NCBI GenBank assembly: GCA_900769355.1
Contig: CAAGGG010000043.1
Span: 1 to 44,505, forward strand
Length of the DNA: 44,505 bases
Direction: 5' to 3'
Origin: Candidatus Gastranaerophilales bacterium
Lineage (GTDB): Bacteria > Cyanobacteriota > Vampirovibrionia > Gastranaerophilales > Gastranaerophilaceae
Shown: in pieces, positions 32,278 to 38,776 of the stretch
Position numbering within the stretch: position 1 is the stretch's first letter
Layout of the letters: each line of letters begins with the position of its first letter
Made by a program: the position numbers and the translations under genes
The notes under the pieces: model-generated
The model's input: the letters and a program-made list of their open reading frames with translations, nothing else
Told to the model about the DNA's origin: nothing
The model's database searches: none

Positions 32278-33427
32278 ACAAGAGCCAAATCACTATGACC
32301 CACGAGTTAAAAGTGTAATAATTTCTGCGCCCGACAAGACGCTTTTGATTGTTGTCACTTTTCTTGTTGTAATTGGCTTTTTGGCAATTTTTTCTGCCAC
32401 TGCGCCAAAATGTCTTGATGAAGGCGGCAATCCTCTTCAATTTGTTATAAAACAGTTTGCAGGCTTGGTTATCGGCTTTATTGCCATGAAATATTTCATG
32501 AATTACGATTACAAAAAACTTGCGACTTGGAATACTGCTGTGATGGCAGGGGTCTTGATTGCTTTGTTTTTAGTTGATTTCACACCTTTGGGTATGGTTG
32601 TAAACGGCGCAAAACGATGGATTAACTTAGGTTTTTACCAACTTCAACCGTCAGAATTTGCAAAACCGGCAGTTGTTTTGCTTTTGGCAAACGCATTCCG
32701 CAAAGACGCAAATCTTTTCGACCAAAACAAATGGGTATGGGCATTTTTCCCGATTATTGCAATGGCGGGCTTGACATTTATTCAACCAAACTTGTCAATG
32801 GTAATTTTGCTTGGAATGACAACTGTTGTTATGTATATGGCAGCCGGCGGTTCTGTTAAACTGTTTTTAAGCAGTATCGGAACAATCATTATAACGGGAA
32901 TTATCGGCTTAACAACAATCATTAAACCGTATCAGCTACAACGTTTAAAAACTTGGCGTCACCCTGAACTTGACCCGTTGGGAGCCGGTTACAACATTAT
33001 ACAATCCTTAATTGCGTTTGCATCAGGTGGTTTTTGGGGAGTTGGCTATGGCGGTTCTATTCAAAAACTTTCATACTTGCCGGAATGCCATACCGACTTT
33101 ATTTTTGCAATTATTGCCGAAGAAACGGGATTTATAGGCTGTTTTCTTATTATCGGTCTATTTGTCACATTCTTTTATCGAGGATTAATCATTGCCTCAA
33201 GATGTCCGGACATGTACGGCAAACTTCTGGCAATCGGAATTACGTTCTCAATTACATTCCAGGCACTAATGAATATGAGTGTTGCAAGTTCATTTTGGCC
33301 GACAACCGGTGTTCCTCTCCCATTCATTAGTTATGGAGGTTCTTCTTTAATCGTTTCATTGATTATGGTTGGAATACTTTTAAATATTTCTAAAAAAAGA
33401 ATTAAGAAAATAAGGGACAGATATTAA
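32255..33427 (+). CDS. ftsW: SEDS-family peptidoglycan glycosyltransferase FtsW
   Basis: A septal SEDS polymerase that extends glycan strands from lipid II with a partner class B PBP. The 390 residues include about ten transmembrane helices; motifs are NGAKRWINLGFYQLQPSE (about 126), GAGYNIIQSLIAFASGGFWG, CHTDFIFAIIAEETGF and the C-terminal PLPFISYGGSSLI. The ATG at 32255 starts inside the end of murD; longer in-frame starts add no conserved residues. An AGGAAGG sequence lies rather far upstream (about 14 nt), so coupling may matter. The position between murD and murG favours FtsW over RodA. Confidence 0.95.
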   Translation: MSYQRSIRQEPNHYDPRVKSVIISAPDKTLLIVVTFLVVIGFLAIFSATAPKCLDEGGNPLQFVIKQFAGLVIGFIAMKYFMNYDYKKLATWNTAVMAGVLIALFLVDFTPLGMVVNGAKRWINLGFYQLQPSEFAKPAVVLLLANAFRKDANLFDQNKWVWAFFPIIAMAGLTFIQPNLSMVILLGMTTVVMYMAAGGSVKLFLSSIGTIIITGIIGLTTIIKPYQLQRLKTWRHPELDPLGAGYNIIQSLIAFASGGFWGVGYGGSIQKLSYLPECHTDFIFAIIAEETGFIGCFLIIGLFVTFFYRGLIIASRCPDMYGKLLAIGITFSITFQALMNMSVASSFWPTTGVPLPFISYGGSSLIVSLIMVGILLNISKKRIKKIRDRY

Positions 33428-34518
33428 TGAGCAGATATTTTATAACAGGTGGTGGAACAGGCGGTCACATATATCCGGCAATTGCAGTGGCAGAAGCCCT
33501 TAAAGGTGATGAAATTTTTTATGTCGGAAATCCTAAAAACCTAGAATTTGATATTGTTGCTCAAAAAGGCTATAAATTTTTAGGGGTAAATGTTCACGGA
33601 ATGCCCCGAAAAATCAGTCTTGACTTAGTAAAATGGACAATTCAACTTTGTTTTGCGATAACCAAATGTTGCTATTATATATTAAAATACAAGCCCGACG
33701 CAGTTTTTGGTACTGGGGGCTATGTTTCAGCTCCGTCATTGATTGCTGCAAAAATCCTCAAAGTTCCTTATATGATGCACGATTGCGACGCTCAACCTGG
33801 ACTTGTAACTCGTAAACTTTCTAAAGGGGCAAGATGTGTATCTGTTGCATTTGAAAGTGCTTGTAAATTTATAAACAACCCAAACTGCTACGTCAACGGA
33901 AATCCTATCCGTGCAGCATTTCAGACATTGAGCAAGGAAGAAGCGAGAAAAAAATTAGACCTTCAAAACAAATTGACACTTCTTGTAATGGGCGGTTCGC
34001 AAGGTGCAAGAACTATTAATGACGCAACTGTCGGAGTTATTCAGACTTTTTCTAAAGAGTTTGATATGCAAGTAATTTTCCAGACCGGCAAAAAAAATTA
34101 TGACAGAGTAATTGAGCAATTAATTCGAGATTACCCGCAATATGAGGCTGACAAAAATTTAATTGTAAAACCGTATTTTGAAGATATGGTAACTGCTTTA
34201 AAAGCATCTGATATAGCGATTTCTCGCTCTGGCTCCTTGAGTATTTCCGAAATTTCAGCGTCAGGAGTTGCACCGATTTTTGTTCCATACCCTCACGCCG
34301 CAGCAGATCACCAAAGAAAAAATGCAAAATTTATGGTTGAGAAAGGTGCTGGACTCTACATTGAAGATTCTAACTCTAATGAAAAAACATTCTATGAAGC
34401 AATTTCTGAGCTGGTTAAAAATAAAACCAAATTAAACGAACTACAAAAGAATTCCTTGGCACTTGCAAAATATGACGGCACAGAAAAAATTGTAGAGCAG
34501 TTGAGAAAGTGTTGTTAA
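33427..34518 (+). CDS. murG: UDP-GlcNAc--lipid I N-acetylglucosaminyltransferase
   Basis: Makes lipid II on the cytoplasmic face. The 363-residue GT-B protein has the glycine-rich GGGTGGHIYPAIAVAE (8-23), GTGGYVSAPSLIAAK (about 94-108), VMGGSQGARTIND and the UDP-GlcNAc block SRSGSLSISEISASG then PYPHAAADHQRKNA. The family's usual HEQNxxPG is replaced by HDCDAQPG, a modest divergence at the acceptor side. It overlaps ftsW by one base. The cluster ends here; the convergent prepilin gene B stops 3 bp away and no terminator separates them. Confidence 0.96.
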   Translation: MSRYFITGGGTGGHIYPAIAVAEALKGDEIFYVGNPKNLEFDIVAQKGYKFLGVNVHGMPRKISLDLVKWTIQLCFAITKCCYYILKYKPDAVFGTGGYVSAPSLIAAKILKVPYMMHDCDAQPGLVTRKLSKGARCVSVAFESACKFINNPNCYVNGNPIRAAFQTLSKEEARKKLDLQNKLTLLVMGGSQGARTINDATVGVIQTFSKEFDMQVIFQTGKKNYDRVIEQLIRDYPQYEADKNLIVKPYFEDMVTALKASDIAISRSGSLSISEISASGVAPIFVPYPHAAADHQRKNAKFMVEKGAGLYIEDSNSNEKTFYEAISELVKNKTKLNELQKNSLALAKYDGTEKIVEQLRKCC

Positions 34519-34521
34519 GGT

Positions 34522-35364
34522 TTACCAAGGATATTTGTTCCCAAAACTCCAACCATTGCAAACAATATACGCCAAACACATTGACCCGCCGGCGTATTGA
34601 GCATTGTTGCTACACGCGTGCGGACGAGTTCCAACATAATAACTACATGGTTGCGTTGGAATATATCTAAAAGGTAAAAATCGATTTTTATCGGCATCAT
34701 TACTCAAAGAACCTTCGTATCCGCCTAACTCAATCCTAAAAATATCATTACCGAACATATTTATTCCATTTGTAGCCCCATCAATATCAAAATCAATCAT
34801 TACTCGATTTGTCTCCTCGGCTTCATCTGTACTTCCACGTCCAACCTTAACATAAACATTGGTACCATCATTTAAAACAAAATTTGTACCATAAGAATTC
34901 GTAGGATTCAAATACTCTCCGTCACCGCGTTCGCCAATATATTTCCCCCATTCTTTGCAATTCTGTCCTGTTGAGTTATCCTTGCAATACTCCAAAACGC
35001 TCAAATAAGGCAACATATAATTTTCCACAAAATACATACTCTTAGTTAGATTATTTCCGTCAGGAATATACCATTCGTTCACATTTGTTCCGTAATCAGC
35101 TTTTGCACGCTCAATAGTATTATTTAAAACAGTGTACGTATGTTTGATTTTATTTAAGGTAAGTTGCTTTTTGTAATTTTGAATAACCGTCGGAAGAGTC
35201 ATAGCAGCTACAACACCAATGATGCCGAGGGTGATTAGAACTTCTGCGAGAGTAAACGCGGATTTTTTGGCAGCCAGGCGGCTAGGTAACCAAGCAGCTA
35301 AGTTTTTAGATGCAAAGATGCCAAGAGGCGAAGATGCATGGTCTGTTTCGGTTAGATTATTCAT
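34522..35364 (-). CDS. type IV prepilin-like protein B, extended repeat-derived leader
   Basis: 280 residues. The pilin core AFTLAEVLITLGIIGVVAA starts at F37, with the conserved Glu at E41. It is preceded by a 36-residue leader (TDHASSPLGIFASK, then NLAAWLPSRLAAKKSA) instead of the 9 residues of protein A. The ATG at 35364 follows AAAGGAATATAC; a longer frame upstream has no SD. The globular part contains FVLNDG (162-167), DFDIDG (191-196) and FGNDIF (204-209), the block shared with A and C, and several Cys that could pair. It is convergent with murG. Its first 227 bp, including promoter and leader, are about 90% identical to gene C in inverted orientation. Secretion by a type IV pilus or pseudopilus system is inferred. 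Confidence 0.82.
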   Translation of the reverse strand: MNNLTETDHASSPLGIFASKNLAAWLPSRLAAKKSAFTLAEVLITLGIIGVVAAMTLPTVIQNYKKQLTLNKIKHTYTVLNNTIERAKADYGTNVNEWYIPDGNNLTKSMYFVENYMLPYLSVLEYCKDNSTGQNCKEWGKYIGERGDGEYLNPTNSYGTNFVLNDGTNVYVKVGRGSTDEAEETNRVMIDFDIDGATNGINMFGNDIFRIELGGYEGSLSNDADKNRFLPFRYIPTQPCSYYVGTRPHACSNNAQYAGGSMCLAYIVCNGWSFGNKYPW

Positions 35365-35429
35365 GTATATTCCTTTCAATTTACTTGTATTATACAATAA
35401 ATAAGCTGGATTTTTTCGGCTTGAAGAAT
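35203..35429 (-). repeat. 227-bp promoter-leader-core cassette, gene B copy
   Basis: Aligned without gaps to 37757-37983 in inverted orientation, about 21 mismatches by eye. A 50-nt run in the leader is identical, the 5' untranslated part differs at one base, and most differences are synonymous changes in the FTLAEV core. Confidence 0.85.
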
Positions 35430-35598
35430 TCTCATTCGCGTTAAACGTGTCTTCGAAGTTGCAGAAAAGTCTTGCAGACCGCTTTGTTTTCTGTAACTTC
35501 TTCGCACTCGGCGAATGAGCCTCAGAATGACGCAAATAGCTACTATTTTCATGAATAACTTTTATTAACTTACCCTCGCACCAGCGGAGATATCTCTA

Positions 35599-35621
35599 CC
35601 CTCTCCCCGTTGGGGAGAGGG
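35599..35621. repeat. GC-rich 10-bp hairpin
   Basis: CCCTCTCCCC (35599-35608), a 3-nt loop and GGGGAGAGGG (35612-35621). It directly follows a fragment of the 72-bp repeat family; the CTCTCCCC word is the complement of GGGGAGAG in that repeat. Confidence 0.6.
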
Positions 35622-35752
35622 GGAAGTTTACAAAAGTTACTCATGAAACAGTTGCCATTAATCGTCATTCTGAAAACTTAGAAAATTTCCCCAAGCGAAT
35701 AGCGAGGGGATAAATTTTCTTGTTATTCAGAATCTCTTACTAATAAAACAGA

Positions 35753-35779
35753 CTCCGGATCGCAGTCCGGAGTGACAGT
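35753..35779. repeat. palindromic repeat with ACTCCGG/CCGGAGT arms, copy 2
   Basis: One base different from 24229-24255; the same orientation and the same flanking ACTCCGG and GTGACA words. Confidence 0.7.
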
Positions 35780-36071
35780 TACAGAATAGCTATTTCTCAT
35801 AAATAGCTACTATTCACGTCATTCTGAGTGTTTAGCGAAGAATCTCCTAAATATACTTTAATAAGATTCTTTGGACCTAAATCATTATTGTCCTCAGAAT
35901 GACGACTGATAGTAACTTTCCCCGATATGAACTTATCGCCTTAACGTCCTATCGTCTTTTTTAACAAATCACGACGGCGGGGTAGGACCCCCGCCCTACT
36001 TCTGTTTCGACCTTAGTGCCTTAGTATCTTCTCCCGACACCGACTTTGCTTCTAGGCATCTTATTTACTTC

Positions 36072-37706
36072 TTAAACAATCGCCCCATGTGACGCATCTT
36101 GAACATTTTTTGCATACTTGTATAAATAACCTGATTTTACTTTTGGCTCAAATGGTTTAAGTTTTTCTCGACGAGATTTTAAAGTTGCTTCGTCAACCAA
36201 AAGTTCAATCAATCGGTTTGGAATATCTATTTTAATCCTGTCACCGTCCTTAATTAAAGCAATTTCTCCACCATTGGCAGCTTCGGGGCAAATATGTCCG
36301 ACACAAATACCGCGCGTTGCTCCAGAAAATCTTCCGTCTGTAATAAGTGCACACTTTTTACCCAAGCCTTTACCTACTAACAATGATGTCGGAGCAAGCA
36401 TTTCACGCATGCCGGGGCCGCCCTTTGGTCCTTCATAACGGATAACAATAACGTCACCCTCTTTGATTTTATCGGTTTCCAAAGCTTCCATTGCAGCCTC
36501 TTCACTATCGAATGTCTTTGCAACGCCTTCAAATGTATAACATTCAGGCGCAACCCCTGATGTTTTGATTACGCACCCGTCTTTTGCCAAATTGCCGTAC
36601 AATACCGCAAGTCCGGCTTGCGTATACGACGAATGGTCATAGTCAGGAATTATTTCTTTATTACGATAAACTTTTTTATAAAATTCTTTTACCTCTTCAT
36701 CAAGATTACAATGCTCACTCAAAGACTGCATAAGAGCCGGAACGCCGCCAGCATTATGAAAATCAGCCATTGTTAAAGTCGATGACGGATTAATTTTTAC
36801 AATCTGATGAATTTTTTTGCTCAACTCCTCAAAATCGTTTAGTGTAATATCAATTCCGCCGGCATTTGCAATCGCAAGAATATGCAAAAACGTATTTGTC
36901 GAACCACCAAGTGCCAAATCCGCAACAATTGCATTGCGCAAGCTTTCACGAGTAATAATATCAGAAGGTTTTACATCATTTTTCACTAAATCGACAATTT
37001 CCATACCACTTTCAAATGCCAAACGACGTTTTTTCGCAGAAACAGAATAGCTTGAAGCGCAGTATGGAAGACTCATGCCCATAACTTCTGTCAAACACGC
37101 CATCGTATTTGCAGTGTACATACCCTGACAAGCACCACCAGAAGGGCAAGACTCCTCTTCCAGTGCAAGAAGTTCTTCCTCAGAAATTTCGCCATTTCTA
37201 AATTTTCCAACCGCCTCAAATGAGCCTGTCACCATAGTTAATTTATGGTGTGCACCACATTCTCCGTCAAGCATCGGACCAGCTGTGACAATTATTGCCG
37301 GAATATTAAGTCGAAGTGCACCAATAAGCATTCCTGGGGTGATTTTGTCACAATTTGACAACAAAACGATGCCGTCAAGTTGGTGAGCAGCAGCAACACT
37401 TTCAACGCAATCCGCAATTAAATCTCGAGAAGGCAAGGAATATCGCATTCCACTGTGCCCCATCGCAATTCCGTCGCAAATAGCTGGAACTCCAAAAATA
37501 AAGGCTTGACCACCACCTGTGTGAATTCCCTTTTCAATTTGCCGTTCCAAATCACGCATTCCGATATGCCCCGGAACAAGATCCGAAAACGAACTCGCAA
37601 TTCCGATAAACGGAGCTTTCATATTTTTTCTACTAACACCTGTTGCCATCAACAAGCCTCTGTGCGGCGTTCTGGCTATTCCTTTTTTAATATTGTCACT
37701 CTTCAT
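36072..37706 (-). CDS. ilvD: dihydroxy-acid dehydratase
   Basis: Dehydrates dihydroxy-acids to the keto-acids of valine, isoleucine and leucine (and pantothenate) synthesis; Fe-S enzyme. The 544 residues start MKSDNIKKGIARTPHRGLL, the family's normal N-terminus, which fixes the ATG at 37706. Cluster-region motifs are C119 (SNCDKITPGM) and C193 (GACQGMYTANTMAC); the first cluster position reads LVPGHI, as in the E. coli-type enzymes, rather than TPCN. C-terminal GRFSGATRGICVGHICPEAA is present. No other ilv or leu gene adjoins it. The promoter's -10 ends 6 nt before the ATG and there is no SD, so the message is probably leaderless. It lies between two inverted prepilin cassettes. Confidence 0.96.
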   Translation of the reverse strand: MKSDNIKKGIARTPHRGLLMATGVSRKNMKAPFIGIASSFSDLVPGHIGMRDLERQIEKGIHTGGGQAFIFGVPAICDGIAMGHSGMRYSLPSRDLIADCVESVAAAHQLDGIVLLSNCDKITPGMLIGALRLNIPAIIVTAGPMLDGECGAHHKLTMVTGSFEAVGKFRNGEISEEELLALEEESCPSGGACQGMYTANTMACLTEVMGMSLPYCASSYSVSAKKRRLAFESGMEIVDLVKNDVKPSDIITRESLRNAIVADLALGGSTNTFLHILAIANAGGIDITLNDFEELSKKIHQIVKINPSSTLTMADFHNAGGVPALMQSLSEHCNLDEEVKEFYKKVYRNKEIIPDYDHSSYTQAGLAVLYGNLAKDGCVIKTSGVAPECYTFEGVAKTFDSEEAAMEALETDKIKEGDVIVIRYEGPKGGPGMREMLAPTSLLVGKGLGKKCALITDGRFSGATRGICVGHICPEAANGGEIALIKDGDRIKIDIPNRLIELLVDEATLKSRREKLKPFEPKVKSGYLYKYAKNVQDASHGAIV

Positions 37707-37712
37707 ACGACG

Positions 37713-37741
37713 ATTATACACCAATATTTGAAAAGTCGCAA
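37713..37741 (-). promoter_or_regulatory. promoter of ilvD, placed for a leaderless transcript
   Basis: TTGCGA (37741-37736), a 17-nt spacer and perfect TATAAT (37718-37713) on the minus strand. Exactly 6 nt (CGTCGT) separate the hexamer from the ilvD ATG, so the predicted first transcribed base is at or next to the A of AUG. Confidence 0.7.
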
Positions 37742-37756
37742 ACTTTTTGGCTTTAC

Positions 37757-37983
37757 ATTCTTCAAGCCGAAAAAATCCAGCTTATTTATTGTATAATACA
37801 AGTAAATTGAAAGGAATACACATGAATAACTCTTCCAAAACAGACCATGCATCTTCGCCTCTTGGCATCTTTGCATCTAAAAACTTAGCAGCTTGGCTGC
37901 CTAGCCGCTTAGCTGCCAAAAAATCCGCTTTTACTCTCGCCGAAGTTCTCATCACCCTCGGCATTATCGGCGTTGTTGCGGCA
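37757..37983 (+). repeat. 227-bp promoter-leader-core cassette, gene C copy
   Basis: The partner of 35203-35429 in inverted orientation. It includes TATAAT at 37792-37797, the SD AAAGGAAT, the ATG at 37822 and codons 1-54. Confidence 0.85.
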
Positions 37984-38577
37984 TTGACAATTCCTTCTCT
38001 AATTTCAAATTACCAAGATAAACAATTCAAAACTGCCTATAAGAAAGCTTATTCAGACATATCACAAGTAGTACAAGAAGGAATAATTGAAAATCAATTT
38101 ACGAGGACTACAAAATGGAATGCAGAAGCTCTTTCGCAAGAAATGAATCTTTTTAGAGAAAAGTTTAAGATAACGGTGGACTGTCCTGTTGAAAATCATA
38201 ATATTAGTCCTTGTTGGAAAAAAGGAGATACTCTTTGTGGTGGGGCATGTTCTTCCGGAAATACAGAAGATGGAATTGATTATGAAAACGGAGCACCATA
38301 TAATAATAGAAGCAATTGTTTTTTAGATGCTTCTGGTCGCAGTTGGTGCTCCTTTGACAATTCTGAAAATCTTTTTTTGGTAGATACAAACGGATTTACT
38401 CCCCCTAATCAATTCGGAAAAGATCGTTTTATATTTACTTTTGGAAATTCAAAAGGCAAGCGCACATATCAATCGTCTGATTACGCAAAAATTATTCCTT
38501 ATGCTAAAGACACATCAAGTGCAACTTATTATTGCAAACACCCGCCTTGCTACTATTATTCTTGGTTGTATAATTAA
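37822..38577 (+). CDS. type IV prepilin-like protein C, extended repeat-derived leader
   Basis: 251 residues. The leader of 36 residues (TDHASSPLGIFASK then NLAAWLPSRLAAKKSA) is almost the same as in protein B, followed by AFTLAEVLITLGIIGVVAA with F37 and E41. The globular domain differs strongly from B: it is Cys-rich (about nine Cys after residue 120, e.g. CWKKGDTLCGGACSSG), suggesting disulphides outside the membrane. It keeps the shared block VDTNG (187-191), PNQFG (195-199) and DRFIF (201-205). AAAGGAATACAC precedes the ATG at 37822; an upstream TTG in the same frame (37747) lies before the -10 and is rejected. It is transcribed away from ilvD from its own promoter. No assembly genes are adjacent. 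Confidence 0.82.
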   Translation: MNNSSKTDHASSPLGIFASKNLAAWLPSRLAAKKSAFTLAEVLITLGIIGVVAALTIPSLISNYQDKQFKTAYKKAYSDISQVVQEGIIENQFTRTTKWNAEALSQEMNLFREKFKITVDCPVENHNISPCWKKGDTLCGGACSSGNTEDGIDYENGAPYNNRSNCFLDASGRSWCSFDNSENLFLVDTNGFTPPNQFGKDRFIFTFGNSKGKRTYQSSDYAKIIPYAKDTSSATYYCKHPPCYYYSWLYN

Positions 38578-38644
38578 AGAAAGCTGAAATAAGAATATGT
38601 TGTGTATACCTGCACAACTTCATTAATATAACTATCTAGATTTT

Positions 38645-38691
38645 GAATAAGACGAAAATATACGCTGAACGCTTGATTTTCAGCCTTTTCA
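38645..38691. repeat. 47-bp hairpin repeat, copy 2
   Basis: 42 of 47 positions match 24275-24321, by eye. It begins GAATAAGACGAAAATA and ends TGATTTTCAGCCTTTTCA. It lies between convergent prepilin C and infB and is followed by ATAATGACG, akin to the other repeat family. Confidence 0.75.
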
Positions 38692-38715
38692 TAATGACGT
38701 AAATTGAACTTTGAG

Positions 38716-38752
38716 TAAAAAAAATGGCAGCAAGTCTAATCTACCTACTGCC
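38716..38752 (-). terminator. probable terminator of prfA-ylxR-infB
   Basis: On the minus strand GGCAG and CTGCC (38752-38748 and 38730-38726) enclose a partly paired interior and are followed by ATTTTTTTT. It lies about 25 nt after the infB stop. Confidence 0.6.
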
Positions 38753-38776
38753 TTGAATTTGTATGAAAAAATTTAA

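Larger units (their letters stand above)
35365..36071. other. 707-bp non-coding repeat cluster between prepilin B and ilvD
   Basis: No gene seen. In order: TCTTCGAAGTTGCAGAAAAG-type and CCTCAGAATGACG repeats (35403-35535), the CCCTCGCACCAGCGG partial repeat (35576-35590), a perfect 10-bp hairpin CCCTCTCCCC / GGGGAGAGGG (35599-35621), GTCATTCTGA...CAGAATCTC (35660-35735), the CCGGA palindrome (35753-35779), GTCATTCTGAG...GAAGAATCTCC (35817-35850), AAGATTCTTTGG...CAGAATGACG (35865-35905), the TATCGTCTT word repeat (35925-35963) and a GGCGGGG/CCCCGCC hairpin (35976-35995). No tRNA-like fold was recognised. Confidence 0.6.

Noticed and set aside
35365..35535. N-terminal extension of prepilin B upstream of 35364
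   Set aside because: It would be translated through the promoter and the repeat, with no SD; the shared cassette shows the real ATG with AAAGGAAT before it.
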